Shown: one piece after another, positions 54,340-64,000 of the stretch
Layout: each line of letters starts with the position of its first letter
Numbering within the stretch: the first letter of the stretch is position 1
NCBI RefSeq assembly: GCF_000004195.4
Contig: NC_030680.2
Span: forward strand, 147,330,545-147,394,544
DNA length: 64,000 nucleotides
From: Xenopus tropicalis
Lineage: Eukaryota > Chordata > Amphibia > Anura > Pipidae
Direction of reading: 5' to 3'
Notes under the pieces: generated by a model
Databases searched by the model: none
The model's input: only the letters and a program-made list of their open reading frames with translations
Told to the model about the DNA's origin: nothing
Translations under genes and position numbers: made by a program

Positions 54340-54418
54340 CTCTCCTGGCTCACTGGTTAGGGAGAGCAACCAACAACCAGGAGTTCCTGGGATCAAACCC
54401 CAGCAGATCACTGGGGGC
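54340..54418 (+). repeat. tRNA-like sequence (SINE head or tRNA pseudogene)
   Basis: TGGCTCACTGGTTAGG resembles a polymerase III A box and CTGGGATCAAACCCCAG a B box inside a perfect 5-bp T-arm stem (CTGGG/CCCAG). A-to-B distance is about 46 bases. I cannot fold a matching acceptor stem, so an intact tRNA is unlikely. Confidence 0.4.
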
Positions 54419-55146
54419 GTCTAAAATTTTGGCACCCTGGAGTGATTTTACCTTTTCTTTGCCTTTTTGTCGAGCCCCATTTTGGCAGGGTACAAAGTAA
54501 ATAAAGCATAGCAGTTTGCACCCATTGCCTTGCACTTTGCACTGCAGGATAAATAACCCCTTTATGTATATGTTTTCCAAACTGGTCTGTAAGGAAAAAC
54601 TTTAATAATAATAAACTCACTGTGCAATTCTACTTTTCCTCTTCTGCGGTCTCTAATAATCATCTCACTGACCTCCATCAGGATAATGGGAACTGCGTGT
54701 CCGCGAATGTGTCACTACAGAGCGAGATCGAGGGCTCTACATGGCTCTGCACGGAAACGATCAAACTTTTATATCATTCCCCCAACTATCAAAAGAAACC
54801 GTCTAGTTTGTATAACGACCCGTTTCATAGCTTCAAACAAACAAATTACAGCTGAAGCACCGAGTGTTTGATGAAAAATAATTTGCTTCCATACGGCACT
54901 AATTCGGCGCGGAAATAATCTCGTCACGCACATAATTTGGTTCGTTTGGTATTTGTGTCATTTTCTGAGAATAACAAAAATGTTCCTGACGCAGAGAGTT
55001 AGATCCTCTACTAAACTGTAGATTTGTATCAGAACATGTTTATTGAAGCCGTTTACTCATTAGCAAAGACATCAAGGTAAATACAAAAACAGAATTTGTA
55101 CATAGGAATAATTATAATAGCACTGAGGTACTCAGTGGGGAAAGAT
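54419..55146. other. Unassigned non-coding DNA
   Basis: Nothing recognised beyond the adjoining tRNA-like piece. Confidence 0.4.
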
Positions 55147-55929
55147 GTTTTTTTTAAAAACCCATCAGTTAATAGAGCTTCTCCAGCAGAATTCTACATT
55201 GTAATCTGCTTTTCCCATGGGGCTAGCCATATTCTTCATTTCCCAGGGTGCCACAGCCATGTGACCTGTGCTCTGATAAACTTCAGGCACACTTTACTGC
55301 TGCGCTGCAAGTTGGAGTGATATCCCCCCCCCCCTCACCCCCAGCAGCCGATCGGCAGAACAATGGGAAGGGAGCAAGATAGCAGCTCCCAGTAGGTATC
55401 AGAATAGCACTCAATAGTAAGAAATCCAAGTCCGGCTTGGGACTCCTCCAGTTACATGGGAGTAGAAGAAACAATAGGTTAGCTGAAAGCAGTTCTAATG
55501 TGTAGCGCTGGCTGAAAGCTCAGACTCAGGCACACTTTACTGCTGCGCTGCAAGTTGGAGTGATATCCCCCCTCCCCCCCAGCAGCCGATCAGCAGAACA
55601 ATGGGAAGGGGGCAAGATAGCAGCTCCCAGTAGGTATCAGAATAGCACTCAATAGTAAGAAATCCAAGTCCGGCTTGGGACTCCTCCAGTTACATGGGAG
55701 TAGGAGAAACAATAGGTTAGCTGAAAGCAGTTCTAATGTGTAGCGCTGGCTGAAAGCTCAGACTCAGGCACAAGGCACTGAGATGGCGCCTACACACCAA
55801 TATTACAGCTACAAATACATTTGTTGGTTCAAGAATAAAATGTTAAATGGCAGAGGGAATTATTTGCTGTGTAACAGTGTCATTTATAGATAAAAAGTAC
55901 CCCATAAATATCATGGCAGTATTTCTTTA
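55147..55929 (-). mobile_element. T2-family MITE with two-copy 242-bp core
   Basis: From AAAACCCATCAGTTAATAGA, TTCTCCAGCAGAATTC and GGGGCTAGCCATATTCTTCA, through two 242-type units in minus orientation, to GGCGCCTACACACCAATATT and ATCATGGCAGTATTTCTTTA. The right end is a worn CCCTTTAA; the left terminus is lost. The order matches T2-type MITEs I know from Xenopus. Confidence 0.87.
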
Positions 55930-56659
55930 AACGGGAAGTGTTTGTGCCATGGCTCAAAGCCTCCCCTTTGTCTTACAGGCTGAGACAAGTAAATATATAA
56001 AACAACCTCCCTTTGGATAATGGGTAACTAGTACAGGGGTTAGCAGGGCCCCAAATACCCCTCTGAACCTTTTAACTGAACAAACAATTGCACTACAGCA
56101 TTCCAGTTATTCTACTGCATTATCCTTTCCCCCCGTATGTAGGTTCCTTGTGTTTCCGTATGAAGCCTGTCTCCGAGACGCTTGTGATATTTCAGTGATT
56201 ACTTATTTATAGAGAAAGCTGGTCTAACAATGACAGGCCATGAATACGGCTACATCTGGCAGTCACTGGGTTTGCTATTGACATTTGCTCCAACGTTTAG
56301 AAGTCGGTTCTAATTCGAGCTGAAAAATACATTTATCCAGGGCGCCTCTCCGATGGAATAAAAACTGGCGGCTTTTATAAAAAAGACCCACATTGAGATA
56401 CATATAAAAAAAATAAAGAGTTATAGTATCTTGAAAGCTTCTCCAAAAGCTGAAATTGAATTTTAATGCTGAGCAGAACAGAGATTTTGCCCAGTACCCA
56501 TACCGGCCAGGTTCTTTGTAGCAATTATCATTTTTTTTTTACAATAGCGTTGGGCTTTTATTTTTTAAGTGTTATAGATGAAACTGAACATATTTTCTAT
56601 ATTTTGTCCCCCAAGTTTATAACATTTCATCTTGTCAGGACGTATTTGCCCTTGTACTA
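55930..56659. other. Unassigned non-coding DNA, possibly conserved
   Basis: No repeat recognised. The stretch around 56220-56300 has balanced composition and no repeat traces, which would fit but does not show conservation. Confidence 0.35.
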
Positions 56660-56934
56660 AGGTGGCCATACACGGTAAGATCTGCTCGGTTGGCGAGGTC
56701 ATGAAGCAAGCGGATCTTCTCCCGATATCCCCACCTATGGGTGGGGGATATTGGGCTAATTCGGCCCTAGGGTACCGCATCAATGAGTCAATGCGGCCCC
56801 TGATCCGACGGAAAAATCAAACCTGCCCAATCAAGATCTGCCCGATTTGAGACCTGTTGTTCGTGCCCATACACGGGCAGATACGCTGCTGAATTGGTCT
56901 AAAGGAATTGGCCCATGTATGGCCGCCTTTACTT
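56660..56934. mobile_element. Family G MITE
   Basis: TAAGGTGGCCATACACGG to CCATGTATGGCCGCCTTTA, about 275 bp, with terminal repeats of about 16 bases and few mismatches. Interior: CGGCCCTAGGGTACCG, AAAAATCAAACCTGCCC, ACACGGGCAGATACGC. Relatives at 30651-30918 and, in terminal repeats only, 45764-45934. Confidence 0.8.
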
Positions 56935-56994
56935 CAATTGCATGGGAAGTAGCACACAAATGGGGGTAAGAACAAGAGGCAGAGACAAAGAAAC

Positions 56995-57576
56995 TAGTGA
57001 TGAGCAATAATTTTCAGCAGGCATGGATTTGCAGCGAATTCCCGCATTTTGCCAGTGGCGAATTGTTTCACGGAACTTCCGTGAAAATTCACCGCAGAAA
57101 AATTCGCCGCACATAAAAAAATTTCATTGTGCTTCAAATTGGGAAGGTTGCATCAGAAACATGCGGGCAACAAAAAAAAAGACACGAGCAGCCAAAAAAG
57201 ATGCGGGCGACAAAAGAGGCGCGGGCGACAAAAAAAGATGCAGGCGGCCAAAAAAGATGCGGGAGAGAAAAAAGACGCCGGCGGCCAAAAAAGATACAGG
57301 CGACAAAAAAGACGTGGGCGACAAAAAAGGCGGGACGGCCAAGAAAGACATGGGCGACAAAAAAGACACGGGCGGGCAAAAAAAGACGCGAGCGGCAAAA
57401 AAAGACGCGGGCGACAAAAAAGATGCAGGCGGCCAAAAAAGATGCGGGCGACAAAAAAGACGCGGGTGACAAAAAAGACGTGGGCGAAAAAAGACGTGGG
57501 CGACAAAAAAGACGGGGCAGCCAAGAAAGACATGGGCGACAAAAAAGATGCAGGCGGCCAAAAAAGATGCGGGCGA
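56995..57576. mobile_element. Family A MITE with internal array, right end replaced
   Basis: Starts TAGTGATGAGCAATAATTTT with CAGGCATGGATTTGCAGCG. The array at 57160-57576 is cut off by a LINE tail starting near 57577, so the right terminus is missing. Confidence 0.87.
57160..57576. repeat. ~18-bp array (GCGGGCGACAAAAAAGAC)
   Basis: About 22 units of 16-20 bases alternating GGGCGACAAAAAAGA and GGCGGCCAAAAAAGATGC. Unlike most other A arrays the core has AAAAAAGA without the AATAG. Lysine/arginine-rich and A-R-V-F-F frames are by-products. Confidence 0.9.
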
Positions 57577-57816
57577 CCAGGTCCCTATTCAGGGATGGTT
57601 TGTTCCAGTCTGGCATAAATGGCCTCCTTCAAGCCTCTTTCAAACCAAGGCTATTGTGATACTAATATCTACAGTTAGTATTAGTGTTTGTATATATAGT
57701 TTATGTATGTGAGTGTATAGATTGTTTAGTATAGGTGTGTGGGTGCTGGGTTTACTTGGAAGGGTTGAACTTGAGGGACTCTGGTGTTTTTTCAACCCTA
57801 TGTAACTATGTAACTA
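57577..57816 (+). mobile_element. LINE 3' tail (L2/CR1-like)
   Basis: GGTTTGTTCCAGTCTGGCAT, then GGAAGGGTTGAACTTGAGGG, TTTTTTCAACCCTATGTAAC and repeated TATGTAAC. The order resembles the 16.4-kb tail but is a distinct subfamily. It abuts the Penelope coding fragment, which stops exactly there. Confidence 0.78.
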
Positions 57817-58320
57817 TCTGTCTTCTTGGTCCAAAATATGCACATTGCTCTCTTCAAAGGAGATGTAGATAGACTGCTGAGTCCTGAGGAGTTCGTCCCC
57901 CTATGTTGGGCCATTCTCTTACAGAGAGGTTGTTTTGTCTCCCCAATGTATAAGTCTGAGCACTCTTCACTACACTGGACAGCATAGACCCCATTACTTC
58001 TCATGTGCTTGGGCGTTGGGTCTTTAGGGTGCACCAGCTTCTGTCTCAGGGTGTTGCTGGGTTGTTGAAAGTTTTTCTGGTGTTCCAGCCACTTATTGGA
58101 TGACTATGTTGCTTTGCCTGCTATGCTCCTCTCCTCCGTTTGTTGATCTGGTCTTTTTGCTTGACTTCAATAAAACCATTGTGATTGGTTGCCTGTGCCT
58201 GTTCCATCCTTAAGGGTTTAGAAGTCAGTTGAACTGAAGAAGCCATTCGGATGAGTAGTGAAACGTTTTCAAGAAAGTCCAGTTGCTTTAGATTTCATTC
58301 TTCTAGATACATACTGGGTA
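57817..58320 (-). pseudogene. Penelope-like retroelement, GIY-YIG endonuclease fragment
   Basis: The minus-strand translation reads K-L-V-H-P-K-D-P-T-P-K-H, then G-V-Y-A-V-Q-C-S-E-E-C-S-D-L-Y-I-G-E-T-K-Q-P-L and M-A-Q-H-R: the GIY-YIG nuclease core fused to RT in Penelope-like elements. A frameshift lies near 57870, after which H-I-L-D-Q-E-D-R is recovered in another frame, and the LINE tail then cuts it off. At 58225-58310 a GAAGAAGCCATTCGGATGAG stretch matches the Penelope-like terminal region at 21.4 kb in reverse orientation. Confidence 0.82.
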
Positions 58321-59098
58321 TATGGTTTTGTTTTTTGTGCTCAGATATGAATGAGAAGATTAAAGTCTGGATTTGGTTGGGGAATTTGGACAAATCTTTG
58401 AAGGAGACTTTGATATTTGGCTGAATCCAACAATTTTAATTCCGTACAGATTTTACAAGTAAAGTCCCCCTCTCGTTAGCTTACATATCGCTCTTTGTTA
58501 TTGACTCTCTGCACCTTTCCATTCCCGTATCCCTCCTATGTTCTTTAATTTGAAGCCTTCCAGATGGAATATTCCTTCTAACTCAGATACCTTCTGTTGC
58601 ATTACTTTATTATTACTATCTGTTTTAAATAACTAAAACATTATTTTGCCTAATCCTGCGCTTAAGAGCCAAAACCCAAACCTTGTGCACTTGTGCCCTC
58701 CAATTTGCTCCTGTATGTTACCCATCCACTTAGATTGTAAGCTCTACGGGGCAGGGACCTACTTCCTACTGTGTCTCATATCACATGGCACCTAATATCT
58801 GTGTTTTAATTCCTATTTATTGTTATATTATAACACTTGTGTGTCTGTGACGGTGGTCATAGATCTGGAATACAGAGAAGGTGGGAGGTTCAATCCTTAA
58901 TGTGTCTTTTATTAATAAAGAAAACTATGAATACAAAGTATGGGGTGAAAATGATTCTAAAAGTGTTTACAAATTGTTTCCATCAGAGCCAATGGGACAT
59001 GTTTTTTGCCCACAAAGTAACCTTAAAGCCTTAGGTGCAATATACACACTCATGCCAACCTATCTATATACACACATATATATACCTATATATATCAC
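58321..59098. other. Unassigned DNA with a retroposon-tail piece
   Basis: TTAGATTGTAAGCTCTACGG and GGCAGGGACC at 58730-58760 is the retroposon motif also seen at 26.1 and 36.1 kb. A TA/CA-rich stretch lies at 59040-59095. Confidence 0.5.
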
Positions 59099-59350
59099 GT
59101 GACTTTTTTGTCACCCGCATCTTTTTTTGTTGGCTGTGCCCATTTTGCCGCGACTTTGCCCATTTTGCCGCGACTTTGCCCATTTTGCCTCGGCCGAGCC
59201 CATTTTGAAGCGACCGCACCCAATTTGAAATCACCACGACTTTTTTTGACGCGCAACAATTCCGCTGAAGCTTTGCAAAACTATTCGCCAATGGTGAAAT
59301 GCAGAAATTCCCTGTGAATCCATGCCTGGTGAAAAAATTCCCAGCAGGTT
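59099..59350. mobile_element. Family A fragment
   Basis: GACTTTTTTGTCACCCGCAT, then four short CATTTTGCCGCGACTTTGCC-type units, and GAATCCATGCCTGGTG near the right. Both termini are missing. Confidence 0.75.
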
Positions 59351-59393
59351 TCTGAACTACTGAAAATAAAAAGCAAAATGACAAACCTGCTGC

Positions 59394-59647
59394 TAGTGAT
59401 GAGTGAATTTTTTTCGCCAGGCATGGAATCACAGCGAATTTCCACATTTCGCCATTGCTGAATTGCTTCACGAAACTTCTGCAAAAATTTGCGGCGGAAA
59501 AATTCATCGCACGTCAAAAAAAACCAAGTTGCAGTAGCGTTGAATTGGGCGACAAAAAAGACGAGGATCTATCGCCGTTTCGTGCATTTTCTTGCCGTTT
59601 TGTGAATTTTTTGGAGAAACAAAATGAGACAGATTCGCTCATCACTA
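59394..59647. mobile_element. Family A MITE
   Basis: TAGTGATGAGTGAATTTTTT with CGCCAGGCATGGAATCAC to CAGATTCGCTCATCACTA, 254 bp. The flanking 8-mers do not match well (3 of 8). It sits at the edge of a LINE endonuclease fragment. Confidence 0.88.
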
Positions 59648-59830
59648 TTGGCCACCCCATTACTCTTACCAATGTCTGGATAACTGAAGTCCCCCATAAT
59701 AACTTAATACTTAATGTCAAACCCAGGGCTCCTTTGCCCCTTCCAGCTATGCACTTTGGCCCCTTAGAGCCCCAGCTCTGCCCCTGCCCCCCAGTCCCCC
59801 AGCAGAGGAGCCCTATAATCATCCCTAAGT
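59648..59830 (-). pseudogene. LINE endonuclease fragment
   Basis: The minus-strand frame reads V-I-M-G-D-F-S-Y-P-D-I-G-K-S-N-G, which resembles the G-D-F-N-Y-P-D-I motif of the AP-type endonuclease of CR1/L2-like LINEs. Stops and a frame change upstream show decay. Short and therefore tentative. Confidence 0.5.
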
Positions 59831-60793
59831 TTGTTTATTTCCTTCATTCAATTCTTAATGAAAATCTGCTTTACTCCGCTCTCCATTTATCTGTATTAAA
59901 CGGAATCAGCGCAGGGACCGCAGTAAACCAATTCATACATTGGGCTTTGCATTACTAGGCCTTTATAATAAATTATATTTGTTATTCTCTGAATAAAAAG
60001 GCAAACTTTGGAAGAAAAAGGAACAAATAAATTGTAAGAAAGCACAATAAAAGCTGATTAACGTTGGGGGCACAGCATACATATTACCAGACAGCGGCAC
60101 TTTGTGCAGTTAAATAGAAAGGGCTGTCATCATTATTTTCCTGTGGAGACTCTCTGCTTAAAAGAGAAATACCCAACGAGCACAATACAATTTCCACCCT
60201 GGCTTTTCTGAGAAGCATTAGGAAACAATAATCAAATTGCGTAATTGAGCATTTGCCTTTCGGACTAATGCATTTTACACATTTTGTAGCAGGAATCGGA
60301 GGGGACACGCAGTTCTGTTCCATTGTCAGAGTCCCCTCGTTGGCTCTTTCTCCCTGGGCTAAAAGCCTTTCCTCGGCTCATTATTTGAGTTTGCCGCTCG
60401 CTGGAACGGCCTTTGCCTTATTAAACGGCTCTGTGCCATTCTGCATTGTTTAAATAAATGATTGTGTTTGAATACACGACACCGTGTTGAGGAGCAATTT
60501 CCTATAAGACACAATCGCGCCGCGTTCTGGAAATTTCTATTGCTGCTCAAACCCACCCACAGGGTTCCAGCAAGTGTTTCTGTAATAAAGGGTCCCTACA
60601 GGTAAAAACATTCAGCACAATGGGCAAATGAATTGTGATTCAGGCCAAGAGGTGTTTACAAACCCAATGCCATGTTTTAAGATTTAACCAGTCAAAAGGA
60701 CCAGGGCACTTCCTACAGCCAAAAGTTTAAAAAATCATGGTGTTTTAGGAGAAACCATCATTGTACAGTACTAAGCTCAAATAAAAGTCTTTA
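59831..60793. other. Unassigned non-coding DNA, possibly conserved
   Basis: About 960 bp without recognised repeats, with several frames below 80 codons. Balanced composition at 60230-60520. Confidence 0.35.
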
Positions 60794-60795
60794 TA

Positions 60796-61764
60796 CAGGT
60801 ATGGGATCAAGAAAGTTCTGAATTACGGAAAGGCCATCTCCCATAGACTCCACTATAAGCAAAGTCATTCTAATTTTTAAAAATGATTCCCTTTTCTCTG
60901 TCATAATAAAACAGTACCTGTACTTGATCCCAACTAAGATATAATTACCCCTTATTGGGGGCAGAACAGCCCTATTGGGTTTATTTAATGGTTAAATGAT
61001 TCCCTTTTCTCTGTAATAATAAAACAGTACCTGTATTTGATCCCAACTAAGATATAATTACCCCTTATTGGGGCAGAACAGCCCTATTGGGTTTATTTCA
61101 TGGTTAAATGATTCCCTTTTCTCTGTAATAATAAAACAGTACCTGTACTTGATCCCAACTAAGGTATAATTACCCCTTATTGGGGCAAAACAGCCCTATT
61201 GGGTTTATTTAATGGTTAAATGATTCCCTTTTCTCTGTAATAATAAAACAGTACCTGTACTTGATCCCAACTAAGATATAATTACCCCTTATTGGGGGCA
61301 GAACAGCCCTATTGGGTTTATTTCATGGTTAAATGATTCCCTTTTCTCTGTAATAATAAAACAGTACCTGTACTTGATCCCAACTAAGATATAATTACCC
61401 CTTATTGGGGGCAGAACAGCCCTATTGGGTTTATTTAATGGTTAAATGATTCCCTTTTCTCTGTAATAATAAAACAGTACCTGTACTTGATCCCAACTAA
61501 GATATAATTACCCCTTATTGGGGCAGAACAGCCCTATTGGGTTTATTTAATGGTTAAATGATTCCCTTTTCTCTGTAATAATAAAACAGTACCTGTACTT
61601 GATCCCAACTAAGATATAATTACCCCTTATTGGGGGCAGAACAGTCCTATTGGGTTTATTTAATAGTTTTTAGTAGACTTAGGTAGGAGATACAAATTAT
61701 AGAAAGATCCCTTATTCGGAAAACCCCAGGTCCAAATCATTCTGGATAATGGGTTCCATACCTG
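60796..61764 (-). mobile_element. Complete TA-family MITE with seven-unit 112-bp array
   Basis: CAGGTATGGGATCAAG at the left and GGATAATGGGTTCCATACCTG at the right, with TA on both sides (60794-60795, 61765-61766). This is the clearest case of an array wholly inside an element with both ends. 969 bp against 328 bp for the short form at 36780. Confidence 0.94.
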
Positions 61765-61766
61765 TA

Positions 61767-62115
61767 CCAAGAAGAATTCTTTTGAGTTCCCCATACAAAG
61801 GCTGGTTCTGGTGAGGAATACTATGATTTGTTCTAATCACTACCCCATACACACAAGTCATGTAGTAAGTGAAGAAGTCTAGTCATATGGAAGCTTCCAG
61901 AAAAATAAATAATAAGATATTTATTTTGAGGATGTTTTGGATCCAATATAGAGAAAAACCACCTGAGAAACCTTTTGTGCTTTTGACTGGTGGGAAAATA
62001 ATTTGCTCTTGTCCAAGGACCAACCTCCTGAAAAAATATTGATGCAAAGGGAAATATGGTATAAAAAGGCTGTTTGAGGTTGTTCACCTTTGAGGTAAGC
62101 TTTTTATATGAAGTA
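61767..62115. other. Unassigned non-coding DNA
   Basis: Nothing recognised. Confidence 0.4.
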
Positions 62116-62404
62116 TAGTGGATGAGTGAATCTGTCCCGATTTCGGCAAAACGGTGAAAAAATAGCAAAATGCAGCTACCACGCATCTGTTTTGACCATG
62201 TTTTATTTGACGCAACTGGGACTTTTTGACGCAACCGCAACTTTTTTTTTACATAACCACAATTTATTTGATGTGACCGCAACTTTTTTTTGCGTCTTTT
62301 TTCTCACCAAATTTTTGCGGCAGTTTCACAAAAAAATTAGCCAATGGCAAAATGCAGAATTTCACAGTGAATCCATGACTGCTGAAAAATTTCGCTCATC
62401 ACTA
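62116..62404. mobile_element. Family A MITE
   Basis: TAGTGGATGAGTGAATCTGT to AAATTTCGCTCATCACTA, 289 bp. Flanks ATGAAGTA and ATGATATA match at 6 of 8. No internal array. Confidence 0.9.
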
Positions 62405-62415
62405 ATGATATAGAT

Positions 62416-62929
62416 CAGGGGTCCCCAACCTTTCTTACTCGGGAGCCACAGTCAAATGTAAAAAGACTTAGGGAGCAACACAAGCATCATAAACGTTCAT
62501 GGAGGAGCCAAATAAGGGCTGTGATTGGCTATTAGGGGCCTCTATGCACCCTATCAGCTTACAGGGGCTTTATTTGGTAGAAAATCTTGTTTTTATTCAA
62601 CCAAAACTTGCCCCCAAGTCAGGAATTCAAAAATAACTCCCTGGTTTGGGGGCACTGAGAGCAACATCCAAGGGGTTTGGGAGCAACACAAGCACCATAA
62701 AAGTTCATGGAGGAGCCAAATAAGGGTTGTGATTGGCTATACGGGGCCTCTATGCACCCTATCAGCTTACAGGGGCTTTATTTGGTAGGAAATCTTGTTT
62801 TTATTCAACCAAAACTTGCCCCCAAGTCAGGAATTCAAAAATAACTCCCTGGTTTGGGGGCACTGAGAGCAACATCCAAGGGGTTGGGGAGCAACATGTT
62901 GCCCCTGAGCCACTGGTTGGGGATCACTG
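62416..62929 (+). mobile_element. Family E hAT-like MITE with internal duplication
   Basis: CAGGGGTCCCCAACCTTTCT to GGTTGGGGATCACTG. Flanks ATATAGAT and ATGTAGAG match at 6 of 8. A 208-bp segment is repeated once in tandem (GCAACACAAGCA at 62475 and 62683), which the copy at 4351-4656 lacks. The two frames with R-G-L-Y-A-P-Y-Q-L-T-G come from this duplication, not from a gene. Confidence 0.88.
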
Positions 62930-62936
62930 ATGTAGA

Positions 62937-63092
62937 GGGCCCGCCCTGACCCCACCACCCACCCAACTCCCTCCCTCGAGTGTGCCTGGTCTTACCTTGG
63001 GCACGACAGGGGAGGGAGATCTTCAGGCGGTGGAGCGACATGGGGATCGGGTCTGGGCCCACCGGGTGCTCCACTGGCCCAGTCCGACCCTG
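62937..63092. mobile_element. Family B hAT-like MITE, left end lost
   Basis: G+C-rich interior with GGTCTGGGCCCACCGGGTGC and the right end GGCCCAGTCCGACCCTG. No left terminus is present. Confidence 0.7.
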
Positions 63093-63698
63093 GTATCATC
63101 TCTTCTAGAATAAAGCCCAAGGGTTTGTGTATATGGATCTTGAAAGAATTCTTTCTAATTACCATTAGCTTCATTTTACTGTTAAATGGGTAGTTCATCA
63201 TTACAGAAAGCTGAGTTGCAATTAGATTCTAGTTGTGACTGTGCCATTAATTAAAAGTGTATCTCTTGTTGTCAGGCCTATGAATGTTCCTTCTGATCCG
63301 AATATCCCTATTCCTCCACTCAGTCTCCTCACCTACAGAGAGACAGGTCATGGACTGTGATAAATAATATAATCCAACACAAATACAAGTTACCCTTTTT
63401 CCCAGACGTACATAGAACACTTAATTGGCGGATGGAAACTTTCTGATTAAGTGACCTCTGGTGAACTAGTCGCGGGTTGGTAGGATCAGCAGTGTGAATG
63501 TTCTTTTATACAGGAATAGCAGATATGTTCTAACAGAAGTGAAGTACATCTTGAGATAAAAATATTATATCAGCTAAATGCTTCATTAATGAATGGCAAA
63601 CACAGATGTACCATAAAGTGCAAGATAGTTGATCAGTAGACAGATATACTACTTATAGTCAATTCCCCCACACCGGTGTTGGCAAAAATGTCTGTTAC
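63093..63698. other. Unassigned non-coding DNA
   Basis: Nothing recognised. Confidence 0.4.
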
Positions 63699-64000
63699 AA
63701 AACCCATCAGTTAATAGAGCTTCTCCAGCAGAATCCTGCATTGTAATCTGTTTTTCCCATGGGGCTAGCCATATTCTTCATTTCCCAGGGTGCCACAGTC
63801 ATGTGACCTGTGCTCTGATAAACTTCACTCACACTTTACTGCTGCGCTGCAAGTTGGAGTGATATCCCCCCCCCCTCACCCCCAGCAGCTGATCAGCAGA
63901 ACAATGGGAAGGGAGCAAGATAGCAGCTCCCAGTAGGTATCAGAATAGCACTCAATAGTAAGAAATCCAAGTCCGGCTTAGGACTCCTCCAGTTACATGG
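63699..64000 (-). mobile_element. T2-family MITE, cut by the window edge
   Basis: AAACCCATCAGTTAATAGAG, TTCTCCAGCAGAATCC and GGGGCTAGCCATATTC, then the start of a 242-type unit in minus orientation. Collinear with 55150-55470. It continues beyond the window. Confidence 0.87.

Noticed and set aside
57124..57659. Lysine-rich frame resembling a histone H1-like protein
   Set aside because: It is a by-product of the GCGGGCGACAAAAAAGAC array, with equal frames on the other strand.
62525..62930. Two similar frames (R-G-L-Y-A-P-Y-Q-L-T-G) as a repeated protein domain
   Set aside because: They arise from the internal 208-bp duplication of a hAT-like MITE that has inverted ends and no coding role.

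Overview
This window looks like non-coding DNA from a clawed frog (Xenopus; X. tropicalis seems more likely than X. laevis, but I cannot prove the species). The basis is my recognition from memory of Xenopus-type repeats: TTAA-flanked T2-family MITEs starting TTAAAGG, a TA-flanked MITE starting CAGGTATGGGA that carries a 112-bp tandem array, a MITE ending in TAGTGATGAGCGAAT, and CR1-type and Penelope-like retroelements with Xenopus-type tails. I find no exon of a cellular protein gene, no rRNA and no intact tRNA. The long reading frames are tandem repeats read through, or decayed transposon proteins.

Letters used below are mine. Family A: ends TAGTGATGAGC / GCTCATCACTA, 8-bp target duplications, about 20 copies, many with internal arrays containing GAATAG. 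Family B: CAGGGTCGGACTGG ends, 8-bp duplications (hAT-like). Family D: TAGGGATGTAGCGAAC ends, 8-bp duplications (hAT-like). Family E: CAGGGGTCCCCAACC ends (hAT-like). TA family: CAGGTATRGGA ends, TA duplication, internal 112-bp array. T2 family: TTAAAGG ends. Family G: GTGGCCATACA ends. Family C: the host sequence of the 52-bp and 45-bp minisatellites.

Layout. 1-8.1 kb: T2-derived 242-bp array, tetranucleotide repeat, E, A and B copies in unassigned DNA. 8.1-10.6 kb: a 945-bp direct duplication carrying A copies. 11-13.2 kb: family C with a 52-bp array, then three head-to-tail A copies. 13.7-15.9 kb: two TA-family arrays. 18.4-20.6 kb: a second local duplication with an A insertion. 21.4-24.7 kb: Penelope tail split by a D element, T2 MITE, 107-bp array. 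25.9-30.5 kb: a chain of A elements, one with a 50-bp array. 32.3-34.5 kb: a 45-bp array of 50 units without a length change. 35.3-37.6 kb: A element, then a TA array that holds a complete TA element. 38.3-40.4 kb: T2 fragment continuing into a 16-bp array. 40.8-45.9 kb: nested B, D, T2, A and G elements. 46.9-50.9 kb: TA element and a CR1-like LINE whose stop-codon region has grown into a 2-kb array. 51.6-54.4 kb: TA array, 20/25-bp GC-rich array, promoter-like and tRNA-like sequences. 55-64 kb: T2, G, A, LINE and Penelope fragments, a complete TA element, E and B elements, and a T2 copy cut by the window edge.

The main theme is small DNA transposons and one LINE acting as seeds and carriers of tandem repeats, and repeatedly inserting into each other. 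The order of many insertions can be read from intact target duplications. Long stretches between repeats hold nothing I recognise; a few may be conserved non-coding elements, which cannot be tested from one sequence.
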